This document shows, in pieces, positions 55,847 to 64,000 of a DNA stretch of 64,000 bases. The translations under genes and the position numbers were made by a program. Numbering within the stretch: the first letter of the stretch is position 1; each line of letters begins with the position of its first letter. Location: positions 1 to 64,000 of the forward strand of contig NZ_JAAUWW010000004.1 of assembly GCF_014694375.1 (NCBI RefSeq). The letters run 5' to 3'. Under the pieces are notes generated by a model. It had not been told where the DNA came from and did not search any database. It saw nothing but the letters and a program-made list of their open reading frames with translations. This DNA is from Vibrio sp. S17_S38 (GTDB lineage: Bacteria; Pseudomonadota; Gammaproteobacteria; Enterobacterales; Vibrionaceae).

Positions 55847-55901
55847 TTTATGTCAGTCCATTATTGAGCAACCTTCATCCTCATCAAGTTTCAATTTCAT
55901 A

Positions 55902-56094
55902 TACCCCTCAATAGTTTATATATATATACCTTAATATACACCAGTACCAAAAATAATAATAAAACTTATAAAACAGTAGGTTAAGGACAAAAACCCCATA
56001 CCCAATTGGAGGTAGCTTTTATTTGACTGCGACCTAATGACTCATGCCTTATTGATCAAAATCAATATTCCACCCGCTTATGCTCCCTATTCTG
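55902..56094 (+). promoter_or_regulatory. narG promoter region: FNR box and NarL heptamer
   Basis: TTGATCAAAATCAA at 56052-56065 is a perfect FNR dyad. A TATTCT-like -10 lies near 56089, which puts the FNR box close to the -41.5 position of class II promoters with a start near 56100. TACCCCT at 55902-55908 fits the NarL heptamer. This predicts anaerobic, nitrate-responsive expression. Confidence 0.75.
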
Positions 56095-56169
56095 GCAGAG
56101 ATGACCAATGTCAATATTAACTAAATACATATAACTACAGGTGAAAAACCTGATGAGGAGATCCCCCGG

Positions 56170-59100
56170 ATGAGCAAATTTCTTGACCGGTTTCGTTACT
56201 TTAAGCAACTAGGTGAAACCTTTTCAAATGGCCACGGCCAATCGATGGATTCTAACCGCGACTGGGAAAATGGATATCGTAGTCGTTGGCAACATGACAA
56301 GATTGTTCGCTCCACTCACGGGGTTAACTGTACAGGTTCTTGTAGTTGGAAAATCTATGTTAAAAACGGCCTAGTAACTTGGGAAACACAACAAACCGAC
56401 TACCCTCGTACTCGTCCTGATCTCCCAAATCATGAACCACGTGGTTGTCCTCGTGGTGCTAGTTATTCTTGGTATCTTTACAGTGCCAACCGAGTTAAAT
56501 ACCCAATGATTCGCAAACGTCTATTAAAACTTTGGCAAGAAGCGAAACTGCAACACAGCGATCCAGTCGATGCATGGAAATCCATCACCTCTGATCCAGC
56601 TAAAATGCAGCAGTACAAGAAAGCCCGTGGACGCGGAGGTTTTGTTCGTGCTAATTGGGATGACGCAAACGAATTAATTGCAGCGGCAAACGTTCATACT
56701 GCGAAAGAACACGGCCCTGACCGCATTGTTGGCTTCTCTCCAATTCCAGCGATGTCAATGGTTTCCTACGCTTCAGGTGCACGTTATTTATCTTTAATTG
56801 GCGGAACTTGTTTAAGCTTCTACGATTGGTATTGTGATTTGCCACCAGCGTCACCAATGACATGGGGCGAGCAAACGGATGTTCCAGAATCAGCCGATTG
56901 GTATAACTCTTCATACATCATCGCCTGGGGTTCAAATGTTCCTCAAACGCGTACTCCTGATGCTCACTTCTTCACGGAAGTTCGCTACAAAGGAACCAAA
57001 ACCGTAGCAGTAACACCAGATTACGCTGAAGTGGCAAAACTGTGTGACCATTGGTTGAACCCAAAACAAGGTACCGACAGTGCAATGGCATTGGCAATGG
57101 GTCACGTTTTACTGACCGAGTTCCATACCAAACGCCAAGTCGAGTACTTCAAAAACTACACCCAGCAATACACTGATATGCCTATGTTGGTTGAACTTGA
57201 AAAACGCGAAGATGGCACTTTTGTGGCTGGTCGCCAACTGCGTGCATCCGATTTGGTCGATAATCTTGGTCAAGATAACAACCCTGAATGGAAAACCATT
57301 GCCATTGATGAAGCCACCGGTGAATTGATTGCGCCACAAGGCTCTATCGGTTATCGCTGGGGTGAAGATGGCAAATGGAACCTTGAGCAAAAAGATGGCA
57401 AAACTGACCAAGAACGTAACCTGCGTTTGAGCCTTGTTGACTCACACGATGAAGTTGTGAGTGTTGGTTTCCCATACTTTGGTGGCCTTCCAAGCGAGCA
57501 TTTCCAAAATGTTGAATTGAACGATGTTATTCAACATAAATTGCCCGCCAAACGCCTTACCAATGCACACGGTAACGAAATTTTAGTCACCAGTGTTTAC
57601 GACTTAACCATGGCAAACTATGGTATTGATCGTGGTCTGAATGATGAAAATTGTGCAGCTACTTATGATGAAGTGAAAGCCTATTCTCCTGCATGGGCTG
57701 AACAAGTGACTGGCGTAAATCGCGCTGAAATCATCAAGATTGCTCGTGAATTTGGTGAAAATGCCGAGAAAACTCGTGGCCGTTCAATGATTATTGTTGG
57801 CGCAGGTTTGAACCACTGGTTCCACATGGATATGTCTTACCGTGGCATCATCAACATGTTGGTATTTTGTGGCTGTGTTGGTCAAAGTGGTGGCGGTTGG
57901 TCGCACTATGTTGGTCAAGAAAAACTGCGTCCTCAAACTGGCTGGCAACCCCTTGCCTTTGGTCTAGATTGGCAGAAACCGCCTCGTCACATGAATGGCA
58001 CTTCATTCTTCTACAACCATTCAAGCCAATGGCGTTATGAGACAGTTAATTCGAATGATCTTCTTTCTCCGCTTGCCGACAAGTCGCGTTACAGCGAAAG
58101 CTTGCTCGACATGAACGTAAAGGCAGAACGCATGGGTTGGTTACCATCATCACCACAATTCAATATTAACCCGCTGCATGTCGCTGAGAAAGCCAAAGCA
58201 GAAGGCTTAAGTTCTGAAGATTACATGGTGAAAAACTTAAAAGATGGCAGCATCAAGTTTGCATCAGAGCAACCAGAAGACCATCATCCGCGTAATATGT
58301 TTATCTGGCGTTCAAACCTATTAGGTTCATCAGGTAAAGGCCATGAATACATGCTGAAATATTTGCTGGGTACTGAAAATGGTATTCAAGGCAAAGATCT
58401 TGGTCAGCAAGGTAAAGTGAAACCAGAAGAAATCGAATGGAAAGATAATGGCACCGAAGGCAAGCTTGATCTTGTTGTGACGCTTGATTTCCGTATGTCG
58501 AGCACCTGTTTATTCTCTGACATCGTCCTTCCTACTGCCACTTGGTATGAAAAAGATGACATGAATACTTCAGATATGCACCCATTCATCCACCCTCTTT
58601 CAGCCGCTGTTGATCCGGCTTGGGAAGCAAAAAGTGACTGGGAAATCTACAAAGGCATTGCGAAGAAATTCTCTGAAGTCTGTGTTGGCCACCTTGGTAT
58701 TGAAACCGACCTTGTTTCGCTACCAATTCAACACGATTCAAACGCTGAGATTGCTCAACCGTTTGATGTAAGAGATTGGAAAAAAGGCGAATGTGACCTG
58801 ATCCCGGGGAAAACTGCGCCACACCTTAAAACCGTGGTTCGTGATTATCCAAATACTTATGAGCGTTTCACTTCACTTGGCCCGATTTTGGATCAAGAAG
58901 GCAATGGCGGCAAAGGCATCAACTGGGATACTCAAGTTGAAGTCGATTTCCTCAAAGAGCTGAACTACACCAAAACTAAAGGCGCTGCTGAAGGTCGTCC
59001 ACTGATTGAAAGTGCTATTGACGCAGCCGAAGTGATCCTGTCACTTGCACCAGAGACTAACGGTCAAGTAGCAGTAAAAGCTTGGGCGGCACTGGGTAAG

Positions 59101-59952
59101 AAAACCGGTATCAACCATACTCATTTAGCCTTGAATAAGGAAGATGAGAAAATCCGCTTCCGTGATATTCAAGCGCAACCACGCAAGATTATTTCAAGCC
59201 CAACATGGTCTGGTCTAGAAGATGAACATGTGTCTTACAACGCCTGTTACACCAACGTACACGAGCTTATCCCATGGCGTACCCTGTCTGGTCGTCAGCA
59301 GTTGTATCAAGATCACCAATGGATGCGTGATTTCGGCGAAAGCTTAGTGGCATACCGTCCGCCGGTTGATACTCGCTCAGTACAAAGTGAAATCAACAGG
59401 AAGAGCAATGGCAACCCTGAAAAAGCGTTGAACTTCATTACTCCGCACCAGAAATGGGGAATTCACTCTACTTACAGTGAAAATCTGTTAATGCTAACAC
59501 TATCTCGCGGTGGTCCAATTGTATGGATGAGTGAAGATGATGCGAAACAACTTGGTATTGAAGATAACGATTGGATCGAAGCGTTTAACAGCAACGGCGC
59601 CCTAACCGCTCGTGCAGTTGTAAGTCAACGTGTGCCTGAAGGCATGGTGATGATGTATCACGCCCAAGAACGTTTAGTGAATATTCCTGGTTCGGAAATC
59701 ACTAAACAACGCGGTGGCATTCATAACTCGGTTACTCGTATCACGCCAAAACCAACCCACATGATTGGTGGTTACGCTCAGCAATCTTACGGCTTTAACT
59801 ACTACGGAACCGTGGGTTCTAATCGCGATGAATTCGTTGTAGTGCGTAAGATGAAAGACGTGAAATGGTTAGACGACGAAAACAACGATTACGATCAAGA
59901 AAAAGCAATCGCTCAACCGTCTAATAAAACACAAACTGGACAGGAGAAATAA
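56170..59952 (+). CDS. narG: Respiratory nitrate reductase alpha subunit
   Basis: Catalytic molybdenum subunit that reduces nitrate to nitrite on the cytoplasmic face. 1260 aa, close to E. coli NarG. The FS0 cluster ligands are seen as THGVNCTGSCSW (His and two Cys, about residues 47-58) and GCPRGASYSW near 95. The molybdenum ligand Asp lies in SFYDWYCDLPPASP, about residue 218, where E. coli has Asp222. TWGEQTDVPESADWYN follows, as in NarG. The N-terminus MSKFLDRFRYFKQLGETFSNGHGQ is a Tat-like remnant, as is usual. AGGAG lies upstream. First gene of narGHJI. Confidence 0.98.
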   Translation: MSKFLDRFRYFKQLGETFSNGHGQSMDSNRDWENGYRSRWQHDKIVRSTHGVNCTGSCSWKIYVKNGLVTWETQQTDYPRTRPDLPNHEPRGCPRGASYSWYLYSANRVKYPMIRKRLLKLWQEAKLQHSDPVDAWKSITSDPAKMQQYKKARGRGGFVRANWDDANELIAAANVHTAKEHGPDRIVGFSPIPAMSMVSYASGARYLSLIGGTCLSFYDWYCDLPPASPMTWGEQTDVPESADWYNSSYIIAWGSNVPQTRTPDAHFFTEVRYKGTKTVAVTPDYAEVAKLCDHWLNPKQGTDSAMALAMGHVLLTEFHTKRQVEYFKNYTQQYTDMPMLVELEKREDGTFVAGRQLRASDLVDNLGQDNNPEWKTIAIDEATGELIAPQGSIGYRWGEDGKWNLEQKDGKTDQERNLRLSLVDSHDEVVSVGFPYFGGLPSEHFQNVELNDVIQHKLPAKRLTNAHGNEILVTSVYDLTMANYGIDRGLNDENCAATYDEVKAYSPAWAEQVTGVNRAEIIKIAREFGENAEKTRGRSMIIVGAGLNHWFHMDMSYRGIINMLVFCGCVGQSGGGWSHYVGQEKLRPQTGWQPLAFGLDWQKPPRHMNGTSFFYNHSSQWRYETVNSNDLLSPLADKSRYSESLLDMNVKAERMGWLPSSPQFNINPLHVAEKAKAEGLSSEDYMVKNLKDGSIKFASEQPEDHHPRNMFIWRSNLLGSSGKGHEYMLKYLLGTENGIQGKDLGQQGKVKPEEIEWKDNGTEGKLDLVVTLDFRMSSTCLFSDIVLPTATWYEKDDMNTSDMHPFIHPLSAAVDPAWEAKSDWEIYKGIAKKFSEVCVGHLGIETDLVSLPIQHDSNAEIAQPFDVRDWKKGECDLIPGKTAPHLKTVVRDYPNTYERFTSLGPILDQEGNGGKGINWDTQVEVDFLKELNYTKTKGAAEGRPLIESAIDAAEVILSLAPETNGQVAVKAWAALGKKTGINHTHLALNKEDEKIRFRDIQAQPRKIISSPTWSGLEDEHVSYNACYTNVHELIPWRTLSGRQQLYQDHQWMRDFGESLVAYRPPVDTRSVQSEINRKSNGNPEKALNFITPHQKWGIHSTYSENLLMLTLSRGGPIVWMSEDDAKQLGIEDNDWIEAFNSNGALTARAVVSQRVPEGMVMMYHAQERLVNIPGSEITKQRGGIHNSVTRITPKPTHMIGGYAQQSYGFNYYGTVGSNRDEFVVVRKMKDVKWLDDENNDYDQEKAIAQPSNKTQTGQEK

Positions 59953-59954
59953 GC

Positions 59955-61589
59955 ATGAAAATCCGTTCTCAAGTCGGCATGGTGCTTAACCTAGACAAAT
60001 GTATTGGCTGTCATACCTGTTCAGTCACTTGTAAAAACGTATGGACCAGCCGTGAAGGTATGGAATATGCGTGGTTCAACAATGTAGAAAGTAAACCCGG
60101 TGTCGGCTACCCAGCAAATTGGGAAGATCAAGACCAGTGGAAAGGCGGTTGGATCCGTAAAATCAATGGCAAAATTGAGCCTAAAATGGGCGGCAAAGTT
60201 GGCGTATTGTCAAAATTATTCAACAACCCAGATATGCCAAGCATTGATGATTACTACGAACCCTTTACTTTTGATTATGAGCATCTTCAAAATGCCAAAG
60301 AAAGCAAACATCAACCTATCGCTCGCCCACGCTCTTTGATCACAGGCAAGCGTATGGACAAAATTGAAAACGGACCAAACTGGGAAGAGATTCTTGGTGG
60401 CGAGTATTCAAAACGTTCAAAAGATTACAACTTGAATGCATTTGGTTTCGAGCAAAAACAAAAAGAAATCGTCGGTGAATTTGAAAACACCTTCATGATG
60501 TATTTGCCGCGTTTATGTGAACATTGTTTGAACCCCGCTTGTGTCGCAACTTGCCCAAGTGGGTCAATCTATAAACGTGAAGAGGATGGCATTGTCTTAA
60601 TCGATCAAGACAAATGCCGCGGCTGGCGTATGTGCTTAACTGGTTGCCCATACAAAAAAATCTACTTCAACTGGAAATCGGGAAAATCTGAAAAATGTAT
60701 TTTCTGCTACCCGCGTATTGAAGCAGGTCAACCAACCGTGTGTTCTGAAACTTGTGTCGGCCGTATTCGCTACCTTGGCGTGATGCTTTACGATGCTGAC
60801 AAAGTAGAACAAGCAGCATCAACCGAGAAGGTCACCGATCTCTACCAAGAGCAATTGGATGTGTTCTTAGATCCAAACGATCCTACTGTGATTAAAGAAG
60901 CCTTAGCGCAAGGCGTTCCAATGAGCACCATTGAAGCTGCGCAAAAATCACCAGTTTACAAAATGGCAGTTGATTGGAAATTAGCCCTTCCTCTTCACCC
61001 AGAATATCGCACCCTACCAATGGTGTGGTATGTACCGCCACTATCGCCAATTCAAGCGGTAACGGATGCGGGTGTACTTGACGGCGACGGCATCTTGCCA
61101 GAAATTGAAAGACTGCGTATTCCAGTGAAATATCTGGCTAACTTGCTAACAGCAGGTGATGAAAAACCAGTTCTCAGCGCATTAAAACGTATGCTGGCAA
61201 TGCGTCATTACAAACGCGCAGAAACCGTTGATGGTGTTATCGATACTTCTGCACTTGAAGAAGCGGGATTAACCGAAGCTCAAGCGAAAGAAATGTATCG
61301 TTACCTTGCGATTGCTAACTACGAAGATCGTTTCGTGATCCCAGCAAGCCACCGTGAAATGGCCAAAGAATCGTTCCCAGGCGCGCTTGATGATACCGGT
61401 GCTTATGCACAAAAAAGTAGCTGTGGGTTTAGCTTTGGTGACGGTTGTCACGGCGGCGGGAGCGAAAACAAATTTAATCTATTTGACAGCAAACGCATTG
61501 ATGCTATCAACATTGATCCAAAAACTGCCCCTCAAAATAGTGTTCAATTTATAGATGCCTCAGATGTAAACAATAAAGGAGCGAAATAA
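59955..61589 (+). CDS. narH: Respiratory nitrate reductase beta subunit
   Basis: Iron-sulfur subunit that passes electrons from NarI to NarG. 544 aa. The four Cys groups are visible: CIGCHTCSVTCKN (about residues 16-28), CEHCLNPACVATCPSG (about 184-199), CRGWRMCLTGCPYKK (about 218-232; Trp in place of one Cys marks the 3Fe-4S cluster) and CIFCYPRIEAG ... CSETCVGRIRYLG. The C-terminal tail includes a Gly/Cys-rich stretch (SSCGFSFGDGCHGGG) and is somewhat longer than in E. coli. Starts 2 bp after narG and overlaps narJ by one base. Confidence 0.98.
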   Translation: MKIRSQVGMVLNLDKCIGCHTCSVTCKNVWTSREGMEYAWFNNVESKPGVGYPANWEDQDQWKGGWIRKINGKIEPKMGGKVGVLSKLFNNPDMPSIDDYYEPFTFDYEHLQNAKESKHQPIARPRSLITGKRMDKIENGPNWEEILGGEYSKRSKDYNLNAFGFEQKQKEIVGEFENTFMMYLPRLCEHCLNPACVATCPSGSIYKREEDGIVLIDQDKCRGWRMCLTGCPYKKIYFNWKSGKSEKCIFCYPRIEAGQPTVCSETCVGRIRYLGVMLYDADKVEQAASTEKVTDLYQEQLDVFLDPNDPTVIKEALAQGVPMSTIEAAQKSPVYKMAVDWKLALPLHPEYRTLPMVWYVPPLSPIQAVTDAGVLDGDGILPEIERLRIPVKYLANLLTAGDEKPVLSALKRMLAMRHYKRAETVDGVIDTSALEEAGLTEAQAKEMYRYLAIANYEDRFVIPASHREMAKESFPGALDDTGAYAQKSSCGFSFGDGCHGGGSENKFNLFDSKRIDAINIDPKTAPQNSVQFIDASDVNNKGAK

Positions 61590-62335
61590 TGGAAAATCTA
61601 AAAATTATTTCTCTCTTGCTTGAGTATCCAGATCGTGAGATCTGGTTACACAAAGACGAGTTGATGAAAGACATCTCTGAGATGATTTTTCTCTCTCCCG
61701 CTCAGATGAGTCGTTTGTACACCTTCATTGAAGAACTGACTGAGCAAGATTTATTGGATGCTCAATCTAACTACATTGAACTGTTCGATCGCGGTCGTTC
61801 ATTATCATTATTGTTGTTCGAACACGTGCATGGTGAATCAAGAGATCGTGGCCAAGCCATGATCGACTTGATGGATCAGTACAAATCCGCAGGGCTTCAA
61901 ATCGAAAGTATTGAGCTACCTGATTACCTACCGGTTTATCTTGAATATTTAGCCACGCAGACGCGTGAAGAATCGATTCAAGGTTTAGCCGACATCGCTC
62001 CTATTCTTGCGCTGCTTGGCGCTCGTTTAGAAAAGCGTGACAGCATTTATCGCCACTTGTTTACTTTATTACTTGAGTTATCAGGCACAAAAGTTCGTCC
62101 TGAGCATTTAAATAGTAATGTAGAAAAAGAAGAACGCGACGATACGCCCGAAGCATTAGATGCAGTTTGGGAAGAAGAGCAAATCAAATTCTTAGGTGAA
62201 GAAGGTTGTGCGTCTGCTGAGCAAAATATGCACCAAAAACGTTTTGCTGGCAGCGTACAACCACAATATGTCAGCTTGGATTCACTTCCGACGTCAACTG
62301 TATCATCAACTTCAGCATCTGGAGGCCAACAATGA
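61589..62335 (+). CDS. narJ: Nitrate reductase assembly chaperone
   Basis: TorD/NarJ-type chaperone needed for molybdenum cofactor insertion into NarG and for attachment to NarI. 248 aa, all helical. The conserved stretch is [34 protein letters not shown] (about residues 57-90), followed by [14 protein letters not shown]. It overlaps narH (TAATG) and narI (ATGA). The last ~30 residues are Ser/Thr-rich and probably disordered. Confidence 0.97.
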   Translation: MENLKIISLLLEYPDREIWLHKDELMKDISEMIFLSPAQMSRLYTFIEELTEQDLLDAQSNYIELFDRGRSLSLLLFEHVHGESRDRGQAMIDLMDQYKSAGLQIESIELPDYLPVYLEYLATQTREESIQGLADIAPILALLGARLEKRDSIYRHLFTLLLELSGTKVRPEHLNSNVEKEERDDTPEALDAVWEEEQIKFLGEEGCASAEQNMHQKRFAGSVQPQYVSLDSLPTSTVSSTSASGGQQ

Positions 62336-63021
62336 GTTTTCTAAATACGTTCTTTTTTGACGTGTATCCCTACATCGCCAGTGCTGTATTTTTTATTGGC
62401 AGTTGGATCCGTTATGACTACGCTCAATACACTTGGCGTGCAGGCTCTAGCCAAATGCTGAGTAGCCGAGATGACAAACGCTACATGCGCATTGCGTCTA
62501 ACCTATTCCACGTTGGGATCTTAGGCATTTTTGCGGGTCACTTTGTCGGTATGTTAACGCCACACTGGATGTACGCTCCTTTCATTACCATTGCAGCTAA
62601 ACAACAATTGGCGATGATTGCAGGTGGTGCATGTGGACTGATGACGGTAACGGGTGGCGCAATGCTGCTAAAACGCCGTTTAACTAATTCACGCGTTCGG
62701 GCGACATCAAGTTTTGCTGATATTGGCATCTTGACCTTACTAGTGATCCAAGCTTGTTTAGGCGTGCTAACCATTCCTTTTTCTGCCCAACACATGGACG
62801 GCAGTGAAATGATGAAATTAGTGGGCTGGGCACAATCAGTGATGACGTTTGGTGCGAATTCTTCAACGCATTTAGATGGGGTCGCCATGATCTTCAGAGT
62901 ACACATCGTACTGGGTATGACCATGTTCCTGCTATTCCCTTTCTGTCGCTTAGTTCATATTTGGAGTGTGCCAGTGGAATATCTAACCCGCCGCTACCAA
63001 ATCGTGCGTAACCGCCGTTAA
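62332..63021 (+). CDS. narI: Respiratory nitrate reductase gamma subunit
   Basis: Membrane cytochrome b subunit that oxidises quinol and holds two b hemes. 229 aa with five hydrophobic helices. His residues in [18 protein letters not shown] (about residues 55-72) and in [22 protein letters not shown] (about 190-212) are the expected heme ligands. Overlaps narJ by 4 bp; a strong terminator follows. Confidence 0.98.
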   Translation: MSFLNTFFFDVYPYIASAVFFIGSWIRYDYAQYTWRAGSSQMLSSRDDKRYMRIASNLFHVGILGIFAGHFVGMLTPHWMYAPFITIAAKQQLAMIAGGACGLMTVTGGAMLLKRRLTNSRVRATSSFADIGILTLLVIQACLGVLTIPFSAQHMDGSEMMKLVGWAQSVMTFGANSSTHLDGVAMIFRVHIVLGMTMFLLFPFCRLVHIWSVPVEYLTRRYQIVRNRR

Positions 63022-63047
63022 AATCTAGATCAACACCGTACCTTTTT

Positions 63048-63083
63048 AAGCCAGCATCTATTTTCAGTATGCTGGCTTTTTCT
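63048..63083 (+). terminator. Terminator of narGHJI
   Basis: Perfect 10-bp stem AAGCCAGCAT (63048-63057) and ATGCTGGCTT (63069-63078), then TTTTT. Confidence 0.9.
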
Positions 63084-63164
63084 ATATGACTACCTCCAAG
63101 TCAGTATATAAAAACCCAAACTATTTTTGATATAATAAATTTATCGTACAAGCAGGAGTTCATC

Positions 63165-63437
63165 ATGGCTAAACCTGACCGCAAAACCGTTATGCTCGAT
63201 ATCATTGAAACGGTAAAAAAGGACTTTCCATTAGATGCCCCAGAAGCCTCTATTTGTGGTGATACTTGCGTAGGCTGCCCAAGAAAACTATTAGAATTAG
63301 TAGAGGGTGAATTAATTTATTGGGAATCGAAACTCAAAAAAGATCAACTGCCTGATTTTGATGAGCTCAACCGCTTCGGGAAGTTATGCAAAAATGTACG
63401 ACGTGGATTGGTAAGAAATGGATTGGTAGCCAGGTAA
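63165..63437 (+). CDS. Small Cys-motif protein downstream of narGHJI
   Basis: 90-aa soluble protein, MAKPDRKTVMLDIIETVKKDF..., with a compact C-x3-C-x2-C motif in ICGDTCVGCPRKLLE (about residues 31-45) and one further Cys near residue 75 (LCKNVRRG). The spacing could hold an iron-sulfur cluster or zinc. AGGAG lies about 9 nt before the ATG. It is separated from narI by a terminator, so it has its own promoter. Family not recognised. Confidence 0.7.
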   Translation: MAKPDRKTVMLDIIETVKKDFPLDAPEASICGDTCVGCPRKLLELVEGELIYWESKLKKDQLPDFDELNRFGKLCKNVRRGLVRNGLVAR

Positions 63438-63469
63438 ATTCTCCCAATAAAGCTCATTATCTAAGTCAT

Positions 63470-63500
63470 AAAAAACCACCAGTAAGATTACCTTACTGAT
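63470..63500 (-). terminator. Probable terminator of the cytochrome gene
   Basis: Stem CAGTAAG (63480-63486) and CTTACTG (63492-63498); on the minus strand it runs into six T. Located about 100 bp past the cytochrome stop. Confidence 0.65.
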
Positions 63501-63602
63501 GATTTAGAGTTTTTATATTCTTGAGCTTGAAGCAGCAGCTTTATTAACGATAAAGCTATACCCCAATAATTTTAAGTCCATAGCGCTCGCCTCGTGAATA
63601 CT

Positions 63603-64000
63603 TTATTTCACCTCGTGGAAGCCGCCTGTAATACCACCTTTTTCAAGACTAATACGAATCTCTTTTACCATCTCTGTCGTCACAGGTTCAGAGCGTGCAC
63701 CCAGTTTATCGCGAATAAAGCTGATCATTCGAGCCATTTCGGCATCTCCAGCAATATCGTTAAAACTGCTCATTGGCATGTAATCACGATTAGGTTCCAG
63801 ATAATCAGGCGACAAACCACGCAATACCACCGCGACCGTATTATATGGTTCCGAGTGCGAGATAATGCCATTACCTAATAAGGCTGGAGCAATATTTTCA
63901 CGCCCTTTACCGTCGGGACCATGGCAAGCACCACAGGTTTCTGCAAAAATCGCATACTCTTTGGTTTTCTTATCCTCGACGCTAAATCCACTTGGTTGCA
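63603..64000 (-). CDS. c-type cytochrome, cut by the window edge
   Basis: The C-terminal part (about 132 residues) of an exported cytochrome c. The frame stays open to the right edge. The heme site is ETCGACHGPDGKGRENIAPAL (CxxCH), and a distal Met ligand is available in RDYMPMSSFND, as in class I cytochromes of the c4/cytochrome-oxidase-subunit type. A GTG at 63830 is inside the gene and is not its start, since the heme motif lies upstream. The N-terminus, and any further heme domain, is outside the window. Its location near nar may be chance. Confidence 0.85.
   Translation of the reverse strand, partial: QPSGFSVEDKKTKEYAIFAETCGACHGPDGKGRENIAPALLGNGIISHSEPYNTVAVVLRGLSPDYLEPNRDYMPMSSFNDIAGDAEMARMISFIRDKLGARSEPVTTEMVKEIRISLEKGGITGGFHEVK

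Larger units (their letters stand above)
55738..56169. other. Intergenic region narK / narG
   Basis: 432 bp holding, in order, the 8-bp tandem repeat, the narK terminator, an AT-rich block near 55910-55935, and the narG control sites. No gene was found in it. Confidence 0.6.

Noticed and set aside
62538-62924. 128-codon minus-strand frame inside narI
   Set aside because: Antisense shadow; NarI helices and heme ligands are on the plus strand.
63603-63830. 75-codon ORF as a complete gene
   Set aside because: The frame continues upstream through a CxxCH heme site to the window edge, so it is the tail of a larger cytochrome gene.

Overview
The window is 64 kb of AT-rich gammaproteobacterial DNA that reads as ordinary, gene-dense chromosome. 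Several features point to Vibrionaceae (genus Vibrio or a close relative): FabV as enoyl-ACP reductase, a tonB-exbB-exbD-hutBCD heme locus divergent from hutX-hutZ, nrdD-nrdG next to an aspartate/tyrosine-type aminotransferase, a cis/trans fatty acid isomerase beside mgsA, and a YfcZ-type protein. The species cannot be fixed from the sequence alone. A respiratory narGHJI operon is less usual in that family. I saw no rRNA, tRNA, insertion sequence, prophage or CRISPR array.

Layout. 1-7.1 kb: pntAB transhydrogenase, an HlyU-like small protein, an outer-membrane barrel protein, selO and a conserved unknown. 7.1-17.1 kb (mostly minus strand): moaB, then an operon for making and phosphorolysing glucosylglycerate (a 54-codon ORF, gpgP-like, gpgS-like, GH13 phosphorylase), modABC with modE and a palindromic ModE operator, and cobQ. 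17.3-24.8 kb: an MltF-like lytic transglycosylase, a retropepsin-like lipoprotein, an aminotransferase, nrdDG with NrdR boxes and an FNR box, and a secreted EEP-family protein. 24.8-36.8 kb: an FAD oxidoreductase, ybbAP, a frameshifted tesA, fabV, an ABC-class ATPase, a YgjP-like peptidase, a 54-aa membrane peptide under CRP/FNR-like sites, a Cof-type HAD phosphatase, a NYN protein and cutA. 36.8-46.4 kb: sgrR, a hotdog thioesterase with a coupled small partner, and the heme uptake locus. 46.5-52.4 kb: guaC, small unknowns, cti and mgsA. 52.5-63.4 kb: a NarL/NarP-type regulator, a sensor kinase that has lost its sensing half, narK, narGHJI and a small Cys-rich protein. The right edge cuts a c-type cytochrome.

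How the genes fit together. Much of the window serves anaerobic life: molybdate uptake (modABC/modE) and MoaB supply the molybdenum cofactor for NarG; narK imports nitrate; narGHJI respires it; nrdDG makes deoxyribonucleotides without oxygen. FNR-type palindromes lie in front of nrdD, narK and narG. Membrane and stress functions (cti, fabV, mgsA, glucosylglycerate metabolism) are scattered between them.

The most unusual items are the internally deleted nitrate sensor kinase, the glucosylglycerate operon with its overlapping 54-codon leader ORF and TTG-started phosphatase, the tesA frameshift, the missing hutW, and the small CRP/FNR-box membrane peptide. I found no clearly undescribed large system.
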